In this document: piece by piece, positions 16,601 to 23,025 of the stretch | Numbering within the stretch: position 1 is the stretch's first letter | How the letters are laid out: the number at the start of each line of letters is the position of its first letter | DNA from: a virus | Virus record (IMG/VR): IMGVR_UViG_3300045922_000102 | Coordinates: 1 to 34,156 of that record | Length of the DNA: 34,156 nucleotides | Strand: one strand, 5' to 3' | Position numbers and translations under genes: made by a program | The notes under the pieces: generated by a model | What the model was told of the DNA's origin: nothing | The model's input: the letters and a program-made list of their open reading frames with translations, nothing else | The model's database searches: none

Positions 16601-17025
16601 CGCGACAGCAGGCGCTGCACAATCACCTGCTGCGTTGGCGCGACCGCGCGTTCGCGCTCGGCAGCGTGGACTGCGTGACGTTCACCTGCGAATGGGTGGA
16701 TGGGCAGTGCGGCACGCAGTACTTGCAGCGCGTGCGCAGCGTGCTCGACTACACCACGCGGCTCAGCGCGCTGCGGCTGATCGCCAAGCGCGGCGGCTAC
16801 GAAGCGCTGGTGACAGAGTTTACGGGGCTGCCGGGTCGGCGCGAGGGCGAGTATGAGGCCGGAGACATTGCCATCTTCAGCAACGCGCTCGGCGAAACGA
16901 CGCTCGGCGTGCTTGGCTCGCGGCTCGTGTATGCCCCCAGCCCCGAAGGGCTGACGGCGACGGACGTGGGCATGGCGGATTGTTTTTGGAGGCTTGACGA
17001 CTTGTGGCAGCAGCGGTTGTCGTAG
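16597..17025 (+). CDS. DUF6950 / NlpC-P60-like tail assembly protein
   Basis: A 142-residue protein; I choose GTG 16597, overlapping the previous TGA (GTGA). It starts VTRQQALHNHLLRWRDRAFA with LGSVDCVTFTCEWVDG, where Asp25-Cys26 corresponds to the DC motif of NlpC/P60-like tail proteins (DUF6950). GEYEAGDIAIFSN and a final FWRLDDLWQQR are also family-like. A clear catalytic His is not visible, so peptidoglycan cleavage is uncertain; an assembly role similar to lambda gpK's place in the operon is likely. It overlaps the tail-tip gene by 22 bp. Confidence 0.72.
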   Translation: MTRQQALHNHLLRWRDRAFALGSVDCVTFTCEWVDGQCGTQYLQRVRSVLDYTTRLSALRLIAKRGGYEALVTEFTGLPGRREGEYEAGDIAIFSNALGETTLGVLGSRLVYAPSPEGLTATDVGMADCFWRLDDLWQQRLS

Positions 17026-19148
17026 TCGCGAAGGCGGTCACGTCCGCTGCGATTGCGTTTGGCGCGTCATCGGCTGGCGCGCTGCTCGCGGCGTCCTACG
17101 TGGGCCTGGCATTCGGTTATGCGGCGGTCGGCTTTGCGCTCAACAAGGCGATGAGCCTGTTGTCGCCGCGCCCCAAGAGCGGCGCGGGGCGCGGGCTGGA
17201 AGTGTCGGTGACCGACAGCGCGGCGGAAGGGCTGATCATTTACGGGCGCGTGCGGGTGTCGGGCGTCAACGTGATCCCACCGCTGTCGAGCGGTTCCAAC
17301 GGTCGCTACCTGCATCAGGTGCTGGCGCTCGCCATACACGAGGTCGATGGATTCGAGGACGTGTACTTCAACCAGGACCTGATCACCAACGCGTCCATCG
17401 GCAGCGTTACTGGCACGTCGTCGGATGGCGCGGTCAGTTCCGGTCCTTACGCTGGGTCTGCGTGGATTCGTCGCTACCGTGGCACGAACACGCAGAACGT
17501 GGACTTCATCCTCAACGCTGCGTTCCCGTCGGCGTTCACCAGCGCGTTCCGAGGGCGTGGCATCGCATACGCCGCCGTGCAGTACGATTGGGGCAAGGGC
17601 AAGGTGTACACGGGCGGCGTGCCGCTGACCACGTTCGTCGTGCGCGGGAAGCGCTGTTACGATCCGCGACTGGACACGACGCCGGGCGCGAACCCGACCA
17701 ATCCATCCTACGCCGCGTGGACCGACAACCCGGCGTTGTGCTGGGCCGACTACCTCATGGCGTCGTACGGGTATGCGCTGAACCCGGCGCGCATCGATTG
17801 GGCGACTGTCGTGACGGCGGCCAATGTATGCGACCAATTGGTCAACATCCCAGGGTCGGCGACACAGAAGCGGTACACGCTCAACGGCAGGCTGTCCACG
17901 GCGGCTGATCCAGAGGACAACATGCGCACCATCGTGGACGCGATGATGGGCAAGGTGTCCGACACCGGCGGCGTCTATCGCATCTTCGCGGGCGCGTGGC
18001 GCACGCCGGAGTTCACAATCGACAAAGAGGATTGGCTGCAAATCAACGCCATCCAGACCACCGCGCCGCGCAACGAGGGCCGCTACAACGGCGTCGTGTG
18101 CTACATCGTCAACCCTGAGCGCAATTGGCAGCGCGTCGAAGCCTTCCGGCGTTTCTCGAACACGTACCAGTCCGCCGACGGCGGCGAACGCATCTGGATC
18201 GAGATCGAGCAACCGCTGTGCACCAATGAGTACGAGGGCCAGCGCAAGGCGGAGTTTGTGCTTCGCCAGTCGCGCAACGGCATCGTGCTCTCCGGCACTT
18301 TGCCGCCGCGATTCATGAAGCTGCGGTTGTGGGACAACGTCGCGCTGAACTTCGATGAACTGGGCTGGGCGGGCAAGACCTTCACGGTGTCCGGGCTGCG
18401 GCTTGCGCCGAACGGCACGGTCGAGGTTGCGCTCACGGAGGAACAGTCCGGCGACTGGACCGACCTTGCGGTGAGCGAGTACAACGCGCCATCGTCGGCA
18501 ACGTTGCCGACGACCAACCCGACGACACCGAGCGAGCCGCAAGACTTCACCGCCACTGTCATCGGCGGCACCATCCAGTTCTCGTGGAACGAGCCTATCG
18601 TCGTCCCGTTTGGCACACGCTACCGGCTGGTGAGCTATCCCGGCTCGCTGAGCGACGCCGCATCGAAGCAGGTGGAATGGGAAGGCGACGTACTCAACGC
18701 GGCTATCACGTTCGATGTGAACTCCGTGAAATATTGGCAGGTGCAGGCGCGCGCCGGAAGCTACTTCAGCGCGTTCGTTCCTAACACATTTGGCGTCTCA
18801 CTTGCGCCGCAATACGAGCCGCCACCACCGCCGCCCTCGTCTGGAAGCTGGGGCGCATCTCGTTCCCCTTCGTCGGTGTTCAAGTCCGGTTCGCAGTCAA
18901 TCCTAACGACGAATCAAGTCGTGGTCACGATCACCGGCTCTGTGTCGCCCGTGTTCTCGTGGACGAATCCAGACAGCGTAAACATTCGGATCAATTCGGT
19001 CGGCGCGCCGATTACGACGTTCACCGGTAGTGGCATGGCGCAGTCCGAGGAACGTCAAGGCACATTCTGGTGCAACATCGTGGACGGGACGAATACGGCG
19101 TCGCTTTCTGTGTATGTCAGCATCACCCGCTACGGGCCGTTTCAGTGA
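17004..19148 (+). CDS. Tail tip / host specificity (J-like) protein
   Basis: A 714-residue protein starting at GTG 17004, with GGAGG at 16988-16992. The first 60 residues form a hydrophobic Ala/Gly-rich segment (VVVVAKAVTSAAIAFGASSAGALLAASYVGLAFGY), followed by LLSPRPKSGAGRGLEVSVTDSAAEGLIIYGRVRVSG, as in tail hub proteins with a membrane-like N-terminal helix. Its middle resembles a hub (DPEDNMRTIVDAMMG, ERIWIEIEQPLCTNEYEGQRKAEFVL). Near 500-600 an FN3-like domain appears (PSEPQDFTATVIGGTIQFSWNEP), then a PPPPPP linker and a C-terminal beta domain. It likely binds the receptor and anchors the tail tip. Confidence 0.82.
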   Translation: MAAAVVVVAKAVTSAAIAFGASSAGALLAASYVGLAFGYAAVGFALNKAMSLLSPRPKSGAGRGLEVSVTDSAAEGLIIYGRVRVSGVNVIPPLSSGSNGRYLHQVLALAIHEVDGFEDVYFNQDLITNASIGSVTGTSSDGAVSSGPYAGSAWIRRYRGTNTQNVDFILNAAFPSAFTSAFRGRGIAYAAVQYDWGKGKVYTGGVPLTTFVVRGKRCYDPRLDTTPGANPTNPSYAAWTDNPALCWADYLMASYGYALNPARIDWATVVTAANVCDQLVNIPGSATQKRYTLNGRLSTAADPEDNMRTIVDAMMGKVSDTGGVYRIFAGAWRTPEFTIDKEDWLQINAIQTTAPRNEGRYNGVVCYIVNPERNWQRVEAFRRFSNTYQSADGGERIWIEIEQPLCTNEYEGQRKAEFVLRQSRNGIVLSGTLPPRFMKLRLWDNVALNFDELGWAGKTFTVSGLRLAPNGTVEVALTEEQSGDWTDLAVSEYNAPSSATLPTTNPTTPSEPQDFTATVIGGTIQFSWNEPIVVPFGTRYRLVSYPGSLSDAASKQVEWEGDVLNAAITFDVNSVKYWQVQARAGSYFSAFVPNTFGVSLAPQYEPPPPPPSSGSWGASRSPSSVFKSGSQSILTTNQVVVTITGSVSPVFSWTNPDSVNIRINSVGAPITTFTGSGMAQSEERQGTFWCNIVDGTNTASLSVYVSITRYGPFQ

Positions 19149-19170
19149 TTGTTGTTTGCATAGGTGTGTC

Positions 19171-19704
19171 ATGAAAAAACTCGTCGATCATTTTCGCAAA
19201 TTGCTCCCGCACAAGAAGCCGGTATTCATCGCGCTCGTCGTGTTCATCGCACTGTTCGTGCTGTTTCAGTGTGCGAAAGCTGCGGAGCTGCCGCATACGC
19301 GGTTCGATGCGGGCGCACGCATCGGCAAGGGCGAGGCTGGGTACATCGCCGTCAGCGTGGCGTATCCAGGGCCGACGGCCAATACGCACTGGGAAGGCGG
19401 TCTACTGCTACTCGGGTCGAGCAATGACGACGAGTACGGATACACGCGCAACAACCTCATGCCATTCGGCATGCTGGTCGCCACCCGCTGGCGCGTGTCT
19501 CTGGGGCTCGGGCTGGGGCATTGGATCGCGGAATCTCCCTACAGCGGGACGCGCACGCAGGCGGCTCTGCTGCTGCGGTACCGCTTGTTCCACGTGAAAC
19601 ATGGCTCGTGCTCGGTGCAGCACTTGCACGCCAGCAACGCTGGCATCAAGCCGCCCAATCCGGGATGGGAACTGCCCGGCGTAGGCTGCACGCTTCAGTG
19701 GTAA
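19171..19704 (+). CDS. PagL-like lipid A 3-O-deacylase (acyloxyacyl hydrolase) candidate
   Basis: A 177-residue protein; start chosen at ATG 19171, after the previous stop. Residues 1 to about 37 form a Sec signal with a basic lead and hydrophobic core (FIALVVFIALFVLF), probably cut near QCAKA. The mature part alternates short strands (VSLGLGLGHWIAE, AALLLRYRLFHV), as in a small outer-membrane barrel. Near the end HASNAGIKPPNPGWE carries His153, Ser155, Asn156 and Glu167, with the same spacing as the His-Ser-Glu triad of PagL (His126, Ser128, Glu140). PagL removes a lipid A acyl chain. Here it sits between the tail and lysis genes. Whether it changes LPS, for exclusion or exit, is inference. 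Confidence 0.72.
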   Translation: MKKLVDHFRKLLPHKKPVFIALVVFIALFVLFQCAKAAELPHTRFDAGARIGKGEAGYIAVSVAYPGPTANTHWEGGLLLLGSSNDDEYGYTRNNLMPFGMLVATRWRVSLGLGLGHWIAESPYSGTRTQAALLLRYRLFHVKHGSCSVQHLHASNAGIKPPNPGWELPGVGCTLQW

Positions 19705-19729
19705 ATCGTGTGATGGAGAACACAAACGA

Positions 19730-20038
19730 ATGGCAGAGTCGGATCTGGTTGCATGGTGGATGGCAGCCACAGAGTGGGTGTCAAAAGTCGTTGCCACCGC
19801 CGCAATCGTCCTCGGCGCGATGTGGAGATGGCTGACGCACATGATCACCCGCAAAGTCAAAGAGGAAATCGAGTTAGCGATGCGCGTCGTGACTGACGCG
19901 ACGAGCAAGGCAATTGATGCGTTGCGGCATGAGATGCACGATAACGAAAAGCGCAACGAAGAACGCCTCGAGCGGCTCGCGGACCGCATCACCGACCGCA
20001 TCGACGGCCTGATCACCAAGCGCGGCGACCGATCATGA
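19730..20038 (+). CDS. Small membrane protein with coiled coil (102 aa)
   Basis: GGAG at 19715-19718 precedes ATG 19730. Residues about 9-37 make one hydrophobic segment (WWMAATEWVSKVVATAAIVLGAMW); the rest is a charged helix (IELAMRVVTDATSKAIDALRHEMHDNEKRNEERLERLADRI). The layout, one membrane helix plus a cytoplasmic coiled coil, is common in lysis cassettes, and a holin or holin regulator is possible. No family is recognised. Its stop overlaps the next ATG (ATGA), coupling it to the DUF5675-like gene. Confidence 0.7.
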   Translation: MAESDLVAWWMAATEWVSKVVATAAIVLGAMWRWLTHMITRKVKEEIELAMRVVTDATSKAIDALRHEMHDNEKRNEERLERLADRITDRIDGLITKRGDRS

Positions 20039-20547
20039 TCTTCACGCTGTACCGCGACTATCGGGATGCACGCTGCACGCTCGGCACCATCGAGGCGCAT
20101 GGCCGCCGCGTGCAGTCGCTCGAACGTCCGTGGGTGCCGTCCACCAACGGCGGAATCGGGGGGCAGAAGGGCGTCAGTTGCGTACCGCCGGGCCGATACA
20201 GGCTGTTCCCGCACAGCGGGGAAGCGTTCAAGAACGTCTGGGCTTTGGTCAATCCGGCGCTCGATGTGTATCACTGGGACTCGCAAGTGCCCGCAGCACG
20301 GCGCGGCAAGGCGCGCACGACCGTGCTGATCCACCCCGCGAACTACGTGAGCGAGCTGCGCGGCTGCATCGCACCGGGCAAAGAACGCAAGCGCATCGAC
20401 GGCAAAGAGTGGGCCGTATTCCGCTCGCGCGATGCGCTGAATGAACTCAGGCAATGGGCCACCGGCGCATTGGACCTGTGGCTGGACATCGATGAGTCGC
20501 GCCTACCACGCCAATGCCCACGACCAGAAGGAGAGACGACACCATGA
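20035..20547 (+). CDS. DUF5675-like protein, putative cell-wall enzyme
   Basis: A 170-residue protein with the layout of DUF5675: YRDYRDARCTLGTIEAHGRRVQSLERPWVP near the start, CVPPGRYRL at about 49-57, and LIHPANYVSELRGCIAPG around His100 and Gly110-Cys111. The H-x-x-N then G-C-I arrangement recalls the His and Cys positions of L,D-transpeptidase-fold enzymes. Its place between two small membrane proteins and before the spanins makes it the best endolysin-position candidate here, since no classical lysozyme, amidase or chitinase-like gene is visible. Enzymatic activity is unproven. ATGA overlaps on both sides. Confidence 0.72.
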   Translation: MIFTLYRDYRDARCTLGTIEAHGRRVQSLERPWVPSTNGGIGGQKGVSCVPPGRYRLFPHSGEAFKNVWALVNPALDVYHWDSQVPAARRGKARTTVLIHPANYVSELRGCIAPGKERKRIDGKEWAVFRSRDALNELRQWATGALDLWLDIDESRLPRQCPRPEGETTP

Positions 20548-20849
20548 CGTTCGACCATGACCCGTTTTCCGGCCTGCTCATCTTCGCGGGACTGCTGCTG
20601 CATTTCCTGTCGCGCTGGGGCGAGCACTGGCGCACAACGGCGCATGACGGCTTTTGGGCGTACATCAAGCTGGACCCGCCCGGATGGTCGATGGCGGCGG
20701 TGGCGGCGCTGGCGAGCTATCTGGTGCTGCCACAGTTGGGCCCGTACGTGGGCGTCGAACCGCCGCTGGGGGCCTTGGCCGCCGGGTACATGGCCTCGTC
20801 GCTGGCCGCCAAGTTGCCGAACCTGACCGGCAAGTCGGGGGTGCGATGA
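20544..20849 (+). CDS. Holin-like small membrane protein (101 aa)
   Basis: Start ATG 20544 is preceded by AAGGAG at 20528-20533 and overlaps the preceding stop. Two or three hydrophobic segments are visible: FSGLLIFAGLLLHFLSRW, MAAVAALASYLVLPQLG and ALAAGYMASSLAAKL, separated by short polar stretches, with a Lys-rich end. This size and topology suit a phage holin, which would make holes in the inner membrane at lysis. The position just before Rz/Rz1 supports this. No sequence motif confirms it. Confidence 0.68.
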   Translation: MTFDHDPFSGLLIFAGLLLHFLSRWGEHWRTTAHDGFWAYIKLDPPGWSMAAVAALASYLVLPQLGPYVGVEPPLGALAAGYMASSLAAKLPNLTGKSGVR

Positions 20850-21295
20850 TCGGCGCACTGGCGGTCGCGAGGACGTTCCTCGCCAACTTCCCCGGCCCGG
20901 TCGCGGCCGTGGCGGTCGTGGGGCTTGTGGTCGGAGCGGGGGTGGGCTGGGGCGTCTCCAAAGCCTTCTACGGGGCCTCTGTGGCACGTGCCGAGGGCCG
21001 CACGGCGGCGGCCATCGCGGACCTAGAGCGATACCGGGGCGAGGTGGCGCGGGCGGCGGCAGAGGTCGCCCAGCGCGCCCGTGACAAGGAACGGGAAGCG
21101 TATGAGCGGCGGATCGCCGAACGCGACGCCGTGGTGCAGGCGATCAACGATGGATTCCGGCGCATCGCCGGCGAGGAACGGGTGACACGTGAAAAGCTAC
21201 GCCAAGAACTGGCCGCGCCTGAGTGGGCGTGCCTGCGCAATCCTTTGCCTGACGACGTTATTGAGCGCCTGCTCGAACAGGCCAACGGCCCCTGA
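20846..21295 (+). CDS. Rz: Inner-membrane spanin subunit (Rz-like)
   Basis: A 149-residue protein; I take ATG 20846 (ATGA overlap with the previous stop) instead of an upstream codon. One N-terminal membrane segment lies at about 17-38 (PVAAVAVVGLVVGAGVGWGV). A long charged helix follows (AAIADLERYRGEVARAAAEVAQRARDKEREAYERRIAERDAVV), the periplasmic coiled coil of an i-spanin. The C-terminus contains WACLRNPLPDDVIERL, typical of Rz. Rz1 begins inside this gene in another frame. It fuses the inner and outer membranes at the last step of lysis. Confidence 0.87.
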   Translation: MIGALAVARTFLANFPGPVAAVAVVGLVVGAGVGWGVSKAFYGASVARAEGRTAAAIADLERYRGEVARAAAEVAQRARDKEREAYERRIAERDAVVQAINDGFRRIAGEERVTREKLRQELAAPEWACLRNPLPDDVIERLLEQANGP

Positions 21296-21491
21296 CGTTG
21301 CGCCGGGCGCGGTGGTCGAGGTGCCGAAGTGGGTCGAGCTGCCCGCCGAGTGCCGGCAGCCGATCCTGCTGACGCTGCCGCCGAGGGCATCGGCGGAGGA
21401 TGTCATGGCGGCGCAGAGCGCGGCGCTGGCCCGCTACCGGGTTCTGATCGAGTCGTGCGCTGCGTTGGGTGGCAAGCCAGTGCCCTATTGA
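21189..21491 (+). CDS. Rz1: Outer-membrane spanin lipoprotein (Rz1-like)
   Basis: A 100-residue protein in a different frame, starting at GTG 21189 within Rz and running about 200 bp beyond it. Residues 14-28 form a lipoprotein signal with lipobox LSAC at 25-28 (Cys28 acylated). The mature part is Pro-rich (PTAPDVAPGAVVEVPKWVELP) and ends in a helix. Together with Rz it forms the periplasm-spanning complex. The overlapping arrangement is the classical one for spanins. Its 3' end overlaps the antisense HTH gene by 89 bp. Confidence 0.87.
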   Translation: MKSYAKNWPRLSGRACAILCLTTLLSACSNRPTAPDVAPGAVVEVPKWVELPAECRQPILLTLPPRASAEDVMAAQSAALARYRVLIESCAALGGKPVPY

Positions 21492-21696
21492 CCTGCGCTC
21501 CCGCCTTCCCAGCGGGTGTTCGCGTTGCGGCCCACCGGTCTACGGCGTCGGCTTCAAACAACCGAGCGCCTCGGACGGTTCGGATGACCGGCAACTCGCC
21601 CCGGTCGGCGGCAGCGGTCAAGGTGCGGGTGCAAACCCCGGCGCGCTGTGCGGCCGGCGTTTTTTCAAGCAGCGGTTGGCGATTCAATGTATCCAT
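21403..21696 (-). CDS. MerR/excisionase-type HTH protein
   Basis: A 97-residue protein. Residues about 8-58 (LLEKTPAAQRAGVCTRTLTAAADRGELPVIRTVRGARLFEADAVDRWAA) show the helix-turn-helix pattern of small MerR-like or excisionase-like DNA-binding proteins, with RTVRGARLFEADAVDRWA as the wing and last helix. The C-terminal 35 residues are Pro/Thr-rich and overlap Rz1 antisense, so they may be unimportant. It would act as a regulator or directionality factor; no integrase is in this window. Direct repeats at 21730-21767 lie just upstream of its start and could be its operator. It is the last gene of the minus-strand recombination operon. Confidence 0.6.
   Translation of the reverse strand: MDTLNRQPLLEKTPAAQRAGVCTRTLTAAADRGELPVIRTVRGARLFEADAVDRWAATRTPAGKAGAQVNRALACHPTQRTTRSEPGSGPAPRSAPP
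21638..21665 (+). terminator. Possible weak intrinsic terminator for the late operon
   Basis: CCGGC (21638-21642) can pair with GCCGG (21653-21657) and six T residues follow at 21660-21665. The stem is short, and it lies inside the antisense HTH gene, so it is only a candidate for ending rightward late transcription. Confidence 0.28.
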
Positions 21697-21729
21697 GGCC
21701 TAATCCTACACGTGGCAAATCGCAAAAAC

Positions 21730-21767
21730 CGGAAGCCAGGTTTTCAGAAAGCGGAAGTTAGGTTTTC
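21730..21767. repeat. Direct repeat, putative operator
   Basis: Two 16-bp copies, CGGAAGCCAGGTTTTC (21730-21745) and CGGAAGTTAGGTTTTC (21752-21767), match at 14 of 16 positions and are 22 bp apart, two helical turns. A third shortened match lies at 22037-22051. They sit just upstream of the minus-strand gene starting at 21696. Confidence 0.55.
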
Positions 21768-21973
21768 GGTCGAGATGATCTGCGCATCAGCTCGCGCTCC
21801 AGCTCTGCAACGACCTGCTCGGCCTGTGCGGGGGTGAAGCGCAGGCGGCCCGAGAAAGTGCGAGCCGGGGTGATACCCGCACGCTGCGCCGCGGCCGCAA
21901 GAGTCTTGGGGTCGACGCCCAGGTGCAGGGCGAAAGCGCGTCCGCTAATGAGCGGTGCGTTCATGATGTTCAC
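21758..21973 (-). CDS. Small HTH-like DNA-binding protein
   Basis: I use GTG 21973, eight bases after AAGGAG (21982-21987), giving 71 residues. ISGRAFALHLGVDPKTLAAAAQRAGI resembles the helix-turn-helix start of a small DNA-binding protein, followed by RLRFTPAQAEQVVAELERELMRR as a wing and helix. It could be a Cro-like or excisionase-like regulator. An ATG at 22000 is also possible but lacks a ribosome binding site. The gene lies downstream of the W-rich small gene and upstream of the excisionase-like one in the minus-strand operon. Confidence 0.55.
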   Translation of the reverse strand: MNIMNAPLISGRAFALHLGVDPKTLAAAAQRAGITPARTFSGRLRFTPAQAEQVVAELERELMRRSSRPKT

Positions 21974-22003
21974 CGGTCTTACTCCTTGTCGCATGTTCAC
22001 GTT

Positions 22004-22018
22004 TTCATTTAGAATGAA
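22004..22018. promoter_or_regulatory. Perfect dyad TTCATT-TAG-AATGAA, putative operator
   Basis: Six-base arms (22004-22009 and 22013-22018) around a three-base centre. It lies upstream of the minus gene starting at 21973 and at the 3' edge of the preceding minus gene, a natural position for an operator or part of a promoter. Confidence 0.4.
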
Positions 22019-22220
22019 GCAATGAGTGCGAAGTGGCGGAAGTCCGGTTTCGGCGCGCCGTGATCACCGTGTCGCGCCGCTCCGCCGGCGTGTCCCACGT
22101 CACGGTCCCGCCGAACCTAGCAGCTTCGTGCTCGATCCTGCGGCGCGTCGCGGCCTCGCTCTGATCGCCGGTCCACAGCCACCACCACCAGTTGCGGATG
22201 CGCGACAGCAGGTTTTTCAC
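22005..22220 (-). CDS. Small hypothetical protein with W-rich N-terminus
   Basis: The preferred start is GTG 22220, eight bases after GGAG on the minus strand, giving 71 residues; ATG 22241 is the alternative. After MKNLLSRIRNWWWWLWTGDQ, with five tryptophans within six residues, comes a charged helix (SEAATRRRIEHEAARFG) and a basic end. The W-rich start could lie at a membrane surface. No function is known. Confidence 0.5.
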   Translation of the reverse strand: MKNLLSRIRNWWWWLWTGDQSEAATRRRIEHEAARFGGTVTWDTPAERRDTVITARRNRTSATSHSLLHSK

Positions 22221-22243
22221 GTCACTTGCTCCCAGAACCATAT

Positions 22244-22291
22244 TGAACGCAGCGTTTAGTACAGACGCACTTGCACTGCATGCTAAACGCT
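22244..22291. promoter_or_regulatory. Operator-like inverted repeats upstream of the small minus genes
   Basis: AGCGTTTAG (22251-22259) and its perfect inverse CTAAACGCT (22283-22291) are nine-base arms with a 32-bp centre-to-centre distance, about three helical turns. The left arm also belongs to a near-palindrome TGAACGC-A-GCGTTTA at 22244-22258. It lies between the methyltransferase end and the next minus gene. No T-run follows, so an operator fits better than a terminator. Confidence 0.5.
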
Positions 22292-22293
22292 GG

Positions 22294-23019
22294 CTATCGC
22301 ACGGCGCGCGATTCGGCCATGATTGCGCGCCCGATCACTTCGACGACTCGCGGGACGACGGAGTTGCCGAGTCCTCTAAGTCTGTCCACTTGGCGGGGTA
22401 TCCCATGAGCCACTCGACAAACTCCGGGTTCAGCCGTCCACCGGCTACCGGAGCCGTCTGATTCGCCAATATCGCCCGGCACCCCTTGTGCTTTTGCATC
22501 GACGGTGCAAGCTGATTCGCGGTCGCGGTCGGGGTCGCGAGCCACGATCCAGACTCGCCGTCGGATGTGCGTGGCATCGACAGCGCAAGCCGGAACAACA
22601 ATCGCCCGCGCGGCGTAGCCGAGACCTTCCAAGTCAGATAACACTTGGTCGAGGCCCATGCTGATGTGGCCAGCAACGTTTTCAGAAACGACCCAAGTGG
22701 GTCGGACTTCGCCAACAATGCGGCGTACTTCCGGCCAGAGGTAACGGTCATCCTTCGCGCCAAGTCGCTTCCCGGCGTGACTGAATGGCTGGCAAGGGTA
22801 CCCTGCACAGATGAGGTCGATTTTTCCGACTCCATCGCTAACCAGTCTATCTGCCGTGAGTTTTCGAACGTCGTCATAAATGGGCACCTTCGGCCAGTGT
22901 TTTGCCAATACCGCACGAGCGAACGGCTCGATTTCGCAGAACGCGACCGTGGTCATGCCTGCGCGTTCAAGACCAAGCGAGAATCCACCGATGCCGCTGA
23001 ACAGGTCTAGAACCCTCAT
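22294..23019 (-). CDS. C5 cytosine-specific DNA methyltransferase, short form
   Basis: A 241-residue protein with the conserved C5-methyltransferase motifs in order: LDLFSGIGGFSLG (motif I, residues 4-16), GYPCQPFSHAGKR with catalytic Cys76 (IV), SENV at 112-115 (VI), HIRRRVWIV at 151-159 (VIII), and RLRGLGNSVVP with GNS at 218-220 (IX-X). It transfers a methyl group from SAM to cytosine, probably guarding the phage DNA or marking it. Between motifs VIII and X only about 50 residues are left for target recognition, far less than in typical enzymes of over 300 residues. A second reading frame is open through most of the gene (22335-22916). Confidence 0.9.
   Translation of the reverse strand: MRVLDLFSGIGGFSLGLERAGMTTVAFCEIEPFARAVLAKHWPKVPIYDDVRKLTADRLVSDGVGKIDLICAGYPCQPFSHAGKRLGAKDDRYLWPEVRRIVGEVRPTWVVSENVAGHISMGLDQVLSDLEGLGYAARAIVVPACAVDATHIRRRVWIVARDPDRDRESACTVDAKAQGVPGDIGESDGSGSRWTAEPGVCRVAHGIPRQVDRLRGLGNSVVPRVVEVIGRAIMAESRAVR
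22335..22916 (-). CDS. Overprinted ORF inside the C5 methyltransferase gene (+1 frame)
   Basis: A 193-codon frame on the same strand as the methyltransferase but shifted by +1. It contains SGRKYAALLAKSDPLGSFLKTL, TKCYLTWKVSATPRGRLLF, SWLATPTATANQ and LNPEFVEWLMGYPAKWTDLE. From memory these match a recurrent phage hypothetical protein in which TPTAxA, LTWK and LNPxFVEWLMG recur, often encoded beside or over Dcm-type genes. That makes a translated overlap plausible, not certain. The reading frame ends 41 bp before the methyltransferase stop codon. No obvious ribosome binding site was seen at its first ATG. Confidence 0.45.
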   Translation of the reverse strand: MRYWQNTGRRCPFMTTFENSRQIDWLAMESEKSTSSVQGTLASHSVTPGSDLARRMTVTSGRKYAALLAKSDPLGSFLKTLLATSAWASTKCYLTWKVSATPRGRLLFRLALSMPRTSDGESGSWLATPTATANQLAPSMQKHKGCRAILANQTAPVAGGRLNPEFVEWLMGYPAKWTDLEDSATPSSRESSK

Positions 23020-23025
23020 TGCATA

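Noticed and set aside
17067-18542. 491-codon minus frame opposite the tail-tip gene
   Set aside because: Antisense shadow, Arg/Ala/Val-rich, no ribosome binding site or motifs.
22244-22291. Intrinsic terminator of the methyltransferase gene
   Set aside because: The inverted repeat arms are separated by 23 bases and no T-run follows on either strand; an operator is a better reading.
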